Of a stretch of 64,000 nt of DNA, positions 11,301-21,711 are shown piece after piece; positions within the stretch are counted from its first letter, which is position 1, and every line of letters starts with the position of its first letter. The position numbers and the translations under genes are program-made. The notes beneath the pieces are model-generated. The model saw only the letters and a program-made list of their open reading frames with translations, had not been told where the DNA came from and made no database searches. The DNA is from Pisaster brevispinus (Eukaryota > Echinodermata > Asteroidea > Forcipulatida > Asteriidae), in NCBI GenBank assembly GCA_023634235.1, contig JAMKCF010000006.1:8090172-8154171 (forward strand), in the 5' to 3' direction.

Positions 11301-13576
11301 CCAGCTGGTTCATATGTCATATTAAACAGGGATGCTTTTCAAAATTAAACTACAGTGTACATGTAACCAGCCGGACCACTTATGAGATAATTTTGACTGG
11401 TTCTCAGGTGGTTTAGCTGGCGTTCGGTTAACGGTCACTGTTAAGGGAGAACACTGTCTTGTCTTTGCTTCCCTCGTGCTTTGGCTGTTGAAGTTACTAT
11501 TTACATTAAAAAAATTATTGCAAATCATCTACTTCATTTACTTACTTCCGTATGTTTATTGCGGCCAATTTTTTGTGACCCCACAATTCAATGCCATCAC
11601 AAAATACGTCACCAGGAGGTGAGAGTGTGAACACATTAAATGGGCTGTTTCATGTGACAGCTACGGCTAGGCAGCTTTCTTAACTGCAGTTTTTTTTTAT
11701 ATCCACAAATCGGGCCAAACTTAGGGGTTATTGTTGGCTGTTTAAGTTTATGTGATTTTTGGAAGACATTTCAAGTTGTTTGAGGCGTCATTTTGGCAAA
11801 AAAAAATTGCCTAGCAAGGGCAATAGTGTCTCTTTTTTTATAAGAATCTTTTGGGGGAAATGGTAGCCTGCAGGTGGCAACGTGCACATAATTATTTGGA
11901 CTCTGGCCCAGCGTGTATTTCTAGCCGTAACCTCTCTTTACCCCCAGTCTGACTAACGCAACGCTTTCTTGACTTTTTCTTTTCAAACAGTCCCAGCAGA
12001 TCTCACCTCATCTTGCCCTCAATGTTCTACTCAAGTTTGATCGTGCCATAAATGATGCATTGTCAAATAAACTACGGAATAAAGTGAATTTCAAGGTAAA
12101 GAAGTCTTAACTCATCAGCTCTCCTTAATCGATCTCTCTAAAGATTTGTTCAAACTGAATTTCAGAGGAAAGCATTTGCTTCACAAGTTCATGGCCAGCA
12201 GTTAAACAGTCACCAAGTTCAGTTTTTGTTGAGTGCAATTTTTAACGACGAGCATTTAAAAAAAAATGTTTGTTGTGCCGTTTTTGACGAGGCAAAGTTT
12301 TTTTGCTTCTGTAAATTTAAAGTTTGCATAATACAGCTGAGGCGCAATCTTTATTATTCAACCATAATTCTGACCATCACTGTAAAATACATGCTTTAGC
12401 AATAGATTTTACCTGCAAAGGTTAGAAGGGTAAGTTCTAAGTAGCGTTCTACTGGATCTGAACTTCAGTCAGAGGTGATACTTTTGTTCCACAACTTGAG
12501 TAGAGAGTTGTGAAAGCAGGGTTGCATATGAACTGTGAGTGCTGAACTTCTTGTTACAAAGCACCAACTCTATGCAAAGCATTGGACGAAGGTGTGTGAT
12601 ATGATATGTGGTTCTGCTGACGCTGATGCAAAATTCATGTAATTCATGTAGCTCATGCCTCAGTTGTTGTCTATGGAAATACAGTGAGCAATTTTAATTT
12701 ACGCTCGGAAATTCATCTTTAAAACTGTGAGCGCAATTTAAAAAAAAAAAGTTTTTAAAGGTTGCGCTATACAATAACATAAACAATTTGGTTACATATT
12801 CCAGCTTTTCACCTTATACATGTAGTTCATGCAAAGTAAGTATGAACCAGTGTACTGTCATAACTTTATATTCTATAACTAGGTGTTTCACAGTAGTTGT
12901 AGCTGTGTTTTCAATGTCATAATAAAGTGGCAATGTCTGCAGGCTTGTTACTTCATGGAGGCAAGAGAAGGCAATTGCTTCAATGCCTCTGGTCTTTGCC
13001 TTGGTCACTGCCCCTTGAAATGTTCCAGTAGAATTTTTAAATTTCCCCACCCAGATTCTTTCTTAAAAGAGCTACATGTATGAAGCAATTAGGCTTGTCT
13101 GATTCTGTCTGTTCAGATCCGTGAAAAGGTGAATTAGTTTCCAGTTTATTTGACAGCTCTTTATAGTACCATAACAAATGTTTTTCTGAGAGTGCTTTTC
13201 CAATACATGTATACCCTAAATGTAAACTGATGTCAAACCAGATATAATTGTTTGCTTTTGTATCTCGTTACTGTGGTTTTTATGATTTTTAAAATTGTAA
13301 GCTTCAATAGAGATCCATAAACCAATCGGTAATAAATAACAATAACAAATAGCTTTAATGCAATAAGCAACCATGGATCAGAGAATAAATTTAACTTTGC
13401 ATATTTTTGTTCCTTTCCTTTACAAACAGGGACGCCTGAACACCTACCGTTTCTGTGACAATGTTTGGACGTTTGTGCTCAATGACGTGGACTTCAAAAA
13501 CGGTGATTCAATCAATGTCGACAAAGTCAAGATTGTTGCCGTAGATGGAAAGAATTCAAATCTGCCAGCGGATTAA
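8317..13576 (+). CDS. GTF2A2: TFIIA small (gamma) subunit, whole gene, three coding exons
   Basis: Exons 8317-8388, 11991-12095 and 13430-13576 (phases 0, 0) give 107 aa; human GTF2A2 is 109. TFIIA gamma pairs with the large alpha/beta subunit, binds TBP on TATA DNA and stabilises the RNA polymerase II pre-initiation complex in the nucleus. Seen: N-terminal [19 protein letters not shown] (helical-bundle half), then [19 protein letters not shown], and C-terminal [19 protein letters not shown] and [11 protein letters not shown] (beta-barrel half that contacts TBP and DNA). All are close to human. Start at the ATG of MSYQVYRNT, the conserved N-terminus. Introns 3602 and 1334 bp, all GT-AG. Intron 1 holds the foldback element 8746-10747. 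It is a single-copy housekeeping gene transcribed away from Smad6/7. Confidence 0.96.
9344..9457 (+). pseudogene. LINE reverse-transcriptase relic
   Basis: The frame 9344-9457 reads [20 protein letters not shown] and then [17 protein letters not shown], stop. V-DLGV-LD followed by spaced H, N and C residues and an IG+LG block is typical of the region after the RT catalytic core in CR1/Jockey-type non-LTR retrotransposons. Only about 37 codons survive. Clade assignment is uncertain. Confidence 0.65.
9545..10030. repeat. Degenerate ~125-bp tandem repeats
   Basis: The block TTAACAGTGATTCGTTT recurs as AATAGTGATTCATTTG and TTAACAGTGATTCATTTGG (AGTGATTC starts at 9565, 9684 and 9816). Each is followed by AAACGAA-T-ATTTG-type sequence. 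AT-rich interior of foldback element A. Confidence 0.55.
10748..11990 (+). other. GTF2A2 intron 1, 3' part
   Basis: AT-rich intron without recognised exons. ACTGTTAAGGGAGAACACTG at 11437-11456 is repeated exactly at 17217-17236. Confidence 0.6.
11991..12095 (+). CDS. GTF2A2: GTF2A2 coding exon 2
   Basis: Codons 25-59, acceptor ttcaaacag|TCCCAG, donor TTCAAG|gtaaag, phase 0 on both sides. Confidence 0.96.
12939..13044 (-). mobile_element. MITE fragment, CAGGCCTGGAATT family
   Basis: Reads GCAGGCTTGTTACTTCATGG, then GGTCTTTGCCTTGG and GCCCCTTGAAA, matching the inner order of the full copy at 48418-48566. Right end degraded. Lies in GTF2A2 intron 2. Confidence 0.6.
13430..13576 (+). CDS. GTF2A2: GTF2A2 coding exon 3 and stop
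   Basis: Codons 60-107 and TAA, acceptor tacaaacag|GGACGC. The C-terminal tail after DGKN is short, as in the family. Confidence 0.96.
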   Translation, partial: GRLNTYRFCDNVWTFVLNDVDFKNGDSINVDKVKIVAVDGKNSNLPAD

Positions 13577-15134
13577 AGATGTTCCCGAAAACATCTGCAT
13601 TAAGCATGTTAAAAAAAAGCACTGGATAACTAACTAAGACAGGAACATTTGAGATCGAGTGTTATATCATTGTAAAGAGGATGGGGGCAGCGGGTGGGGC
13701 CAGAAAACCGGGGATTGGGGGGAAGACACAGGGAATGGGGAACAGAGAATTGTAGATGGACCATTTTGCACTCAGACAGAGACCTACTTGCCTGTACAGT
13801 TATTAATTTTGTCGGACATCGGAAGCACCGAGTCCTGACCCTCATAAACACAACAAAACCATATGGTGCCAGGACTGTTTCCAGTACTTGCTGATTGACA
13901 TTTAAAAGAACACACCATGCTACATGTACTTTCCCAGTTGCAACCTCACTCATTCTTTTGCACCACCATCTTCAACTGCACTGTCGAGATTCTCCCTCAC
14001 CTGTTTTAAAAATTGAAGTCTGTTGATTTTATGTAATATTTGGTTCAATCATAATTCTCAACGCCCTACTGCGTTAACCAAGGAAGTAAAACACCGTTTG
14101 CATCATGTCTTTTGACACAGTAGCTAAACAAAACATCTCCAGAGTCGTGTAGGGATCACTCCATTATAGTTTAAAGGCCAACAGTGACTCGTCCTTTCCA
14201 TAAAGTTTTTGGAAGCCAAGGGACCTTCCCAAGATGAACTTTTAAAACAATGTGAACCTCTTCCTTTTTGTGCTCTGTCTGAAGTCCTTCTTTGGGTGCA
14301 TCATTTATGAGAGCTTCAGTTGGATTAAGAATCTGATACAATTTAAGACTGTTTAACTTGTTTTGCTTTCATTTTTTTGTCTGGAAAACCAATATGAAAC
14401 AGAAAGTTGGTTTTGTTAAAAATGTAGAGACCGTGTGAACATCCAAAGATGTAAATTTAGGTCATGTGTCACATGACCCGTTACTCAAGTTGGTCATATT
14501 TTGCGGCCATTTGCTACTGCTATGGGCATTGTGTAGCCAGTTACTTTTATGGTGTGCAGAGTCAGTGTAAACCACTTCACGTCAGCTGATGTGTTGTCCG
14601 GTAATTGCTTCTTTTTTTTTTGGGGGGGGGGGACACACAGACTCACATTGGACGCCTTTATACACCTGGAATAACTTCGGGTTTTCCACAAATGGCTGAT
14701 GTTTGTATCCACCTGGACTTTCCAGGCATGCACTTACCGTGATACGCTTTGTTTCACCCATACAAAGAGGGACAACAGGTTCTGGAAACCATGCCTTGTA
14801 AAATCCCTTTCCAGGGGTTATTCCCGAAATCAGACCTTTGTCCTGTTGTACAAATGTGGCAAACAAGAATGGAAAGGCTGCCATCATTGTTTGTGGCCAA
14901 CTCAATTTTCTACCACAAAAATTCTCTTACTCAAGAAGCTCCAACAAGTTGTGAAATATAATACAGCCGCCTGGGTAGGCACAGACATTTTTTCAGAATA
15001 CTGACGAGAAGTGGTTAAGCATGCTATTAATATTCTGTTCACACAAAGTCATTAACTTTTAAAAAGGCATTCTATTATCATGGTTATTTAAAAGAGTAGT
15101 TTGTAAAAATAGTTTATTTTAGACTCTGAATAAA
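13577..15134 (+). other. Probable GTF2A2 3' UTR
   Basis: No coding sequence recognised between the GTF2A2 stop and the first AATAAA on this strand (15129-15134). A T10/G10 run lies at 14612-14632. A shorter UTR using a non-canonical signal is possible. Confidence 0.4.
15129..15134 (+). terminator. Candidate polyadenylation signal for GTF2A2
   Basis: AATAAA in CTGAATAAAGTAG, the first canonical hexamer I find after the stop codon. Confidence 0.4.
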
Positions 15135-15707
15135 GTAGTCTTCAGCTCACAAATACTGATCGGAATGCATGTTGTAATTTTTTATTTTCTGTGGAAATCT
15201 TGGATTATGAGGTTCATATGTCGAAACCCAAATAGATGTAGATGTTATATGTATTTTATTTACGTTTCACTCCTTGGCCAGGAGCTTCGTCATACTGGCA
15301 ACCATGTCCAATGCTCAACTGCCTTTTAAACCCTTTCTTGGTTGTCAAAGAGGACATTGTAGGCATGGCTTGGACAAGTTGGTCATAAATGTTCTGGAGC
15401 TTGTATGCCCCGTCGTCTTTGTTAAGAGAGTTGTCCCCCTGCGTCTGAACCAGATGGCTACTCGTGGTTTTGCCGGTTTCTCTTATGACCTTGTCCCATT
15501 TTCATGTGTGGTTGGTGGCCTCCACCTGGTCAGTAATTGGCGACTTGTGTTGCTTGGTAATGGAGGATGAGTGGGTAGACTAGGTGTAGGGTTGATTTTC
15601 AAAAACACACAAGCTCCAGAATATTTATGACCAACTAGTCCACTCCAAACCACGACTTCAATGCCCTCTATGACAACCAAGAATTAGTATATTAGGCAGA
15701 TGGGACA

Positions 15708-16093
15708 TAGACTGGTCCCCTGTCTTTATCCGCAAGGATAAAGACAGGCACTGGTTTTACAGACCCAATGATTTCATTGGATACAATGATTTCATTGGAT
15801 GAAAACAGGCAGTGATGAAAGCTTTCCATATCTGTGTTATGATTGGTCTGCTCGGAAGTAATGTTGTTTGTCAACAACACCATCGGTGGGAACTTTTCGA
15901 TCCTCTGCTGCGTGCGCATGTACATAATGTTTGCATGTAATGTTGTTTTATTCACTATGTAATGTGTGTGTAGACTATGAATCTCTGCCGTGTGAATGGA
16001 TGCGAAGCAACTGGAAGAATCCTGCCAGTTGCTCAAGGCTGGTATCTGGCGTTATTCACGAGCCTCGAAGTGTGACGTCAGATGTTCGGGCTA
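15708..16093. mobile_element. Foldback repeat, copy 2 of the 7694-8212 family
   Basis: Starts with ACTGGTCCCCTGTCTTTATC and its hairpin partner GATAAAGACAGGCACTGG. Ends GGTATCTGGCGTTATTCACG then CCTCGAAGTGTGACGTCAG. Opposite orientation to 7694-8212 and without the nested MITE. ATGATTTCATTGGAT is duplicated in tandem near 15768-15800. Confidence 0.7.
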
Positions 16094-16568
16094 GATTGGA
16101 CATGGTTGCCAGTCTGATGAAGCTCCTAGCTCAGGAGTGAACTGTATCTAAAATAATATGTGAATAACATCTAAATCTATGTGGAAAAAAAATTAATAAC
16201 AAATGGAACCTCATAATCCATGATTTACAAACAATGCAGATGAACTTTTTCAATGAAATGGAAATTTTGTTTTACATTTTGACCTTTGAGACCACAACGG
16301 ACTGATCTCAAGGACATGGCATTAGTCTATGCTGTATAGATGGTGTGTCCGCCGACACCTCGGCAAAACCCAAACATGAAGTAGCAGGTGTACGCACTAA
16401 CTTGGATTAGGAGAGATGTCAATGGCTGGAGCCCCTTTTTTAAATTTTATAACCTTCGACGTCATTCCTTAACCAATTTTATGGTAAACATGTCAGGTTT
16501 GCCCTTACCCTGGCCTTTTCAGTGACTAGCCAGCAGGACCAGTTGGTGAGAATTTTGAATTGGCCTCG

Positions 16569-17184
16569 GGGACCGATTTCACAAAGCACTAAGATTCATC
16601 TTAAGATGAGTTGTCAGTATTACCATAGTGATTTGTTGTCGGAGTCAATTCGTTGGTATGCCTTAAAATTCAATAAATGTTCTTTTTCCCTCGATCTGAC
16701 ATATTTTAAATTCCGCAAACCGGCGGTTTGCAAATAACTCACATATTCTTTTGCGAGATCCCGCAATTTCCTTTCTGTCACCAGATTCGAGTGCTCAAGA
16801 AACGCCCCGTTTAACCCACTTTCAGTTATGCATGCTTGCGCGCCACCCTTAACTATGGTCATGGTAATTCATAACACCCCCCCCTTTTTTAGGCCAAGGC
16901 TTTTGTGTTTATTCATGGAAAAGTTGTGTAAAACAGAGTTATTGTGGAGTGTGGAAATGAGTTGTGAATGAGAAAAGCAATGTGAGCTTGGGAGAGAGAG
17001 GACGTGTTTGTCAAACTCTGGAATTTATTTAGTATCGAGTGATCCTTATTTGTGTCCGTTTGATGGTAACATGGTTTCTGTCGACTTAGCTTGACATTTG
17101 TATTGTGACATCACACTTTGCTTAGCAATTAAGACCGATTTGCAGTATTAAAGATCAATCTCAGCTCTTTGTAAAATCGAGCCC
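16569..17184. mobile_element. MITE of the ACCGATTTCACAAAGCACTAAG family, split by an insertion
   Basis: Left part 16569-16635 and right part 17101-17184 together match the uninterrupted copy at 49356-49500 (CTAAGATTCATCTTAAGATG, then TATTGTGACATCACACTTTG). The 465 bp between them are foreign to that family. ATTTG occurs at both junctions (16631-16635 and 17096-17100). Confidence 0.7.
16636..17100. mobile_element. Insertion inside a MITE, 5-bp duplication ATTTG
   Basis: Defined by comparison with the intact copy at 49356. It holds a C9 run near 16876 and an internal CCGGCGG/CCGC-rich stretch, and no convincing frame. Could be a fragment of another DNA element or retroelement. Confidence 0.5.
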
Positions 17185-18600
17185 AGGTGTTTTAACTTAG
17201 ATTTGGTCAGAGGACTACTGTTAAGGGAGAACACTGCATGATGTATCCGTACACTGGCAGGCACATTTCAACAGAGGGCAGTTTCAATGTAAACAAAGGG
17301 CACATAGTCTATTGGATTACGATTTTCATTCAGTATGATGAGTCTAATATGGTACTACTTAAGCTTGGGCGGTTATTCGGTATTACTGAGTATTTTTTCA
17401 ATACCGAAAATACAGAGAGCTGTTTTAGAAATACCATCGCGCTCGGTTTTCAACTTAAGTACCGCGATATAAACAAAACCGTAAACACATGTGCTGTAGC
17501 CTTAAACTGTCAATTATCAATTGACTTTATTCTTTCATAAAAAAACTGAAGTTATTTTGTTCTTAGCTGACTTCAGCAGGACCCAACAACTTTTGACATC
17601 GGTCATGTGCATCGTTAGAATTACACAGGTCTATCTCATTCTCATTGTAAGGCAAAATGTCCATAATCTTCTGATCTATATTAGATCGCATGTGGAATGA
17701 AGTTAAGTGAAAGCGGGCCGGCACCAACAACCCCTTGCCTGGCCCCCTCTACCCTTTCACCAAGCACATTGTTAAACACCATGTGTCTTGGTTGTACATG
17801 CATGTACTTATCAGAACAGAGTGTACTTTCCAGGTCTCGTAGTACCACACACAATTCCTCTCCGATCCTTCGGTTCCAAAAAGGAATGCATTTCAGCTTA
17901 CATACTTAAATGACAAGAGTCCAACAAACATTTCTTGAATTTTGATTTGAACTAAGCGATGGATGGCACACCATCAGAATGTTTATCTCTGTCTTGAGTA
18001 TAAATTATTTATGTAATGAAGTTTGTTACATATAGTCCATATGTCATTTAAAGAATGCCAAAATAATTTCAACTGTATCATCCTGCCCAGTCAAGCATTT
18101 TGTCCAAATGGCACTTAAATATTTTTTTAAATCACATCAAAATGGTAACCATGTCAAAATCCACCATTATCATTCAACCTTCGAACTTCATCCCTGGTTC
18201 TTACAGGAATCACTCTAGCCAATTTAAAAACTCCGAATCCGTAGAAAGTTTCAAATCTTACTTGAGCCTTTCAGTCAGGATGCAACGCTCTAACAGATTT
18301 CAGAATCCCACATCAATCAGTTGTTTTATGACCCGTCTTTCAACAGTTAAGTTGTTGGATACCTAAACTCTTCCAACGGACATGTCAAACATCTTTCGAT
18401 ATCCCCCTCATTTTGTTGGTAAGTGATACAACATCTCTTGCATTCGTGCTTCCTGCCTCTCTCTCTCTCTCTCTCTCTCTCTCTTCATTTGTTCCACTCA
18501 AGGGAAAGACTCTAATAGGGTCAAAACGTCGGGCCATAACTATTTGCATGCATTTTTACCAGAGGTCCTTTGGGTTGGTAAGCATATTGCCACAGCTAAT
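17185..18600. other. Intergenic between the GTF2A2 and SNAPC5 3' ends
   Basis: No gene recognised. (CT)n microsatellite at 18457-18484. Confidence 0.6.
18457..18484. repeat. (CT)14 microsatellite
   Basis: Uninterrupted CT dinucleotides. Confidence 0.95.
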
Positions 18601-18606
18601 TTTATT
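18601..18606 (-). terminator. Candidate polyadenylation signal for SNAPC5
   Basis: TTTATT on the plus strand is AATAAA on the minus strand, 53 bp past the stop codon. This would give a very short 3' UTR. Confidence 0.45.
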
Positions 18607-18658
18607 TTCTCAACATCCAAAAAGTTGAGTCAAAAAAAGAATTTTCTCCAACATTTTC

Positions 18659-18928
18659 TCAAAAGCCATCATCGTCATAGTGTTGGCCTTCACGCATCTG
18701 TTGCATCAGTGTCATCAGCTCCGTGTTGATGCCATCCTCTTCCTGGCTACCATGGCAATCTCCACCCTCCTCATCTTCTTCTTCTTCTTCATCCTCTTCC
18801 TCTTCATCATCTTCTTCCTCTGCATGAACCGACTCTTTCATATAATGTTGCTGTTGGGATGATGACTGCACTTGAAGGTCCTCTAGTGGTACTATGTTCA
18901 CTGTGTTGTCATCCACTAGTGCTGTCTG
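18659..18928 (-). CDS. SNAPC5: SNAPC5 coding exon 3 and stop
   Basis: Codons 63-151 and TGA. Acceptor attacag|CAGACAGC is followed at once by another CAG, so use of the second AG would only drop one Gln. Carries the acidic repeat GAA/GAG/GAT run. Confidence 0.87.
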   Translation of the reverse strand, partial: QTALVDDNTVNIVPLEDLQVQSSSQQQHYMKESVHAEEEDDEEEEDEEEEEDEEGGDCHGSQEEDGINTELMTLMQQMREGQHYDDDGF

Positions 18929-21711
18929 CTGTAATTGATCAAAAGCCAGTCGTTCTTGGTTAATCAATAAACATGTTACACAGCACTGGCAGTCACATGC
19001 TGAATCATGAACAAACATCATGTTGCAGTTAAAGTAAATGGAAAGAAAATGCAATTGGTGCAAAAGTGTACCGGGTACATAGTAAAAGACATTTTTGAAA
19101 CATAAGACCATGGTGCACCATGTCCAGTGCCAAATTTCAAAGAGCTGCTCGAGCATAAAAAGTTGCTAAGGACAACAACGAAATCGTGCTTATCAGAGTA
19201 TAGTTACCAGTTAAAATACCATTTTACATGTGCCATATGTGCATGTAACTGACTGGTATCCTGCTTAGTTATTCTGCTTAAGCAGCTCTAGGGAATTGGT
19301 ATTGGTACTGGTATTGGTATTGGTTTATTTACATTCCATTCGTGGCCATTGGCCAAATTGCTAGAATGTTACAATAGTATTAAAACATTAAATGTTAAAA
19401 ATGGTACAAAAGATACATGCAAAACAAACAATGCAAACAATTACTAATAGAGAAGGTAAAAAGATTGTGTTCCAGCCACAAATAAATGACCACAGTAAAA
19501 AAACTGTTTAAAAATGGAGAAAAAATGACACCAAGAAGTTGTAAAATAAAACAAAATTATATGCATACATACAAATCCTTAAAAGCAATGGTTCAATTGG
19601 ACCCCAATACCTTGATAAAAACTAACTGCACATACCAGTGAAAGAAATGATGCCAGTAATACAAAGTATCCATCATTGAACTTCATAAATGTTTTTCACA
19701 ACAGTTTACACCTTATCTTTACTACTTACCTCTACGATAGTTTTATGACTTTTCAAAAAGGATGACTGATCCTGGAAACCTTGGTTCGAACCTCTCATCA
19801 GACTCTTCAAATAACACTCTTCTTGCTGCAAATGGTTTCAAAATATAAATGTAAACCTTCAGTCAAAGATATGAAGAGGATATCAGGCCTGAGATTTCAT
19901 CTTTGAGAGGGCAAGGCAAATTCCATGTGAAAATCTTGAAGTATATGGGAAATTTTTTAAAGGGGCACCAAGGCCAAGACCAGGGTAACAGAGGCATACC
20001 ACTTTACCAGGCCTGAGAAATACCTCATCATTGGTTATCGTAAGGCAGTACTGTGCCAACACTGAACATGCCCAGCATTTGACTATTTTGGGGGACTTAG
20101 TCCATATTATGACTATGAGTTTCAGATTTTATTTCCCTTTAAAAAAAGAATAATAATAACTAATTAATACAAAATCCCTGCGAGCCATAAACCAGAAAAC
20201 GATAAGGTAGGCTAATACATTTAAATGTAGGAGTATACTTTTATTTAAAATAACAATAAAATAAGATTAAAAAAAAAAGAGGCGATAGTTGGAATATGAA
20301 TATGGAGCATGAAGTTTGATATCGAAAAGGTAATCCATTTAAATGTACAACATGTAGGAGTATACTTTTAATTAAAATAACAGTAAAATAAGAAAAAAAA
20401 AAAGAAAAAAAGAAAAAAAAGAGGCGATAGTGTTTTTGCCTTGGGTCTTTTGGCTTGGGATCTAAACATGGAGCATGAAGTTTGACAACTTATTTATCCG
20501 GTAACGTTAATACTACTCTACACTCAGTACAGTACCGGTACCAACCTCGAATTTCACGACGTCGCGTCATTAGAGGTTGGTACTGTAGGTGTCAGGACAC
20601 TTTGTACCTTTGCCACTTCGTACCCTGGACACTTCGTACCTTTTCAAGGTGCGAAGTGACTTTGGACACTTCGTACCTTGGACACTTCGTACCTTCTCAC
20701 AGGACACTTCGTACCTTCTCACGAGACACTTCGTACCCTCAGGATTCAATATCATTTTACGTGCAGAGATAATGAAACGTAAGAAACAAACAAATTGAGT
20801 TTACAAAATACGAACAAAACAAATGTATTTTAAATAAAAGTATTCACATTTCACAATAAAAACAATTTCACAATTAAACAAAATGACAATTCATTATGTT
20901 TTTTTTTTAAATGGATAGTATACAATAGCATATTTACATGCCGAGAGAATGAACCAAATTAAATACAAAAACAACCAGTACACTTTTACATCAATTTCAT
21001 AAAAAGCTAAAGCTGGAAAGTATTCCATATCAAATTTGCGTGCCGAGATAATGATACATACAAACACAAAAATTACAAAATACGGACAAAATAAAGGTAT
21101 TTTAAAGATATTTTTAGTTAGATAATGTAAGTAATCACATTTCACATTAAAAAGGACATTCAAATAATTAAATAAAATGACAATTCATTAAGTATTATTT
21201 TGTATCTCAACGAAAATTATATCCTTATTAAGGAATTACACATTTTACTGAAGGTACGAAGTGACTCGGCTGATGGTCACTTCGTACCCCGCCTGCGGTA
21301 CGAAGTGACCAATTTGGTTATGGTACGAAGTGTCCCGAAGGTACGAAAGTGTCCAGGGTACGAAGTGGCAAAGGTACGAAGTGTCCGACATCCGTACTGT
21401 ACTGACACTCAGTTCAGACACTAGAGTTAGTACTGTCATAGAGAAAGGACCTTTCTCTATGGTACTGTTGACAGTACAATGTACATCCTCCTCCCCCTCA
21501 TCTCTCAAGACCTATTTAACAGCTGCCCCCCCGCCCCGCCCCTCTTCTCGGCCCTGTACTGTGCTGTCCTGTGCATCCAGACATGGCAAAGATAAAAAGA
21601 AAAAGCAAAGTTTAAACTTACCTTTAACCGAGTAGCTTGCTCGGTGATCATGTTTTTAATATCTATCAAAGCTTTCTCTTCTTCTTTCAAGTATTTCAGT
21701 TTTGCCAACAT
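18659..21711 (-). CDS. SNAPC5: snRNA-activating protein complex subunit 5, whole gene
   Basis: Coding exons in order: 21711-21622, 19825-19730, 18928-18659, phases 0 and 0, total 151 aa (human 98). SNAPC5 (SNAP19) is the small SNAPc subunit, which binds the proximal sequence element of snRNA genes and supports Pol II and Pol III snRNA transcription. Seen: N-terminus MLAKLKYLKEEEKALIDIKN and NMITEQATRLK (human: MLSRLQELRKEEETLLRLK, DQLNRLK), a leucine-rich coiled segment that continues as QEECYLKSLM. Then an acid tract of about 20 E/D residues at 99-119, like the Glu-rich human C-terminus. About 30 residues follow the tract here, ending YDDDGF, and they have no counterpart in the short human protein. 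Start: first ATG, matching the family N-terminus. Head to head with Smad2/3. Identification rests on the N-terminal coil, the acid tail and small size. Confidence 0.88.
19131..19296. mobile_element. Foldback MITE, CAATTTCAT-AGCTGCTTAAGC family, in SNAPC5 intron 2
   Basis: Ends AAATTTCAAAGAGCTGCTCG and GCTTAAGCAGCTCTAGGGAA are inverted. The interior GTTACCAGTTAAAATACCAT...TGGTATCCTGCTTA matches the copy at 51558-51748. Confidence 0.65.
19730..19825 (-). CDS. SNAPC5: SNAPC5 coding exon 2
   Basis: Codons 31-62. Acceptor tttgcag|CAAGAAGAG, donor GTAGAG|gtaagt. Begins QEECYLKSLMRGSNQ, aligned to human VEELALQSMISS. Confidence 0.85.
19884..20015 (+). mobile_element. MITE, CAGGCCTGGAATT family, in SNAPC5 intron 1
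   Basis: Starts CAGGCCTGAGATTTCATCTT, ends CCAGGCCTG, with the family order GAGAGGGCAAGGC, GGGGCACCAAGGCCAAGACC between. Confidence 0.7.
20595..21386. mobile_element. Foldback (TU-like) element B in SNAPC5 intron 1
   Basis: Left arm 20595-20738 has about seven units GGACACTTCGTACC (first is GGACACTTTGTACC) and one inverted unit (GGTGCGAAGTGAC). Right arm 21253-21386 has about six of GGTACGAAGTGTCC and also one inverted unit (GGTCACTTCGTACC). Outermost stretches pair: GGACACTTTGTACCTTTGCC left against GGCAAAGGTACGAAGTGTCC right. The interior is AT-rich and holds a direct repeat of about 280-290 bp (20760-20896 against 21038-21194, both with GAGATAATGA and AAATGACAATTCATTA). Flanks carry further GTACTGTACTGA palindromes, so outer ends may lie beyond the stated limits. 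Confidence 0.75.
21622..21711 (-). CDS. SNAPC5: SNAPC5 coding exon 1
   Basis: Codons 1-30, donor TTAAAG|gtaagt on the minus strand, phase 0. Confidence 0.9.

Noticed and set aside
18680..18862. Phe/Ile/Leu-rich frame on the plus strand
   Set aside because: Antisense shadow of the SNAPC5 acidic tract.
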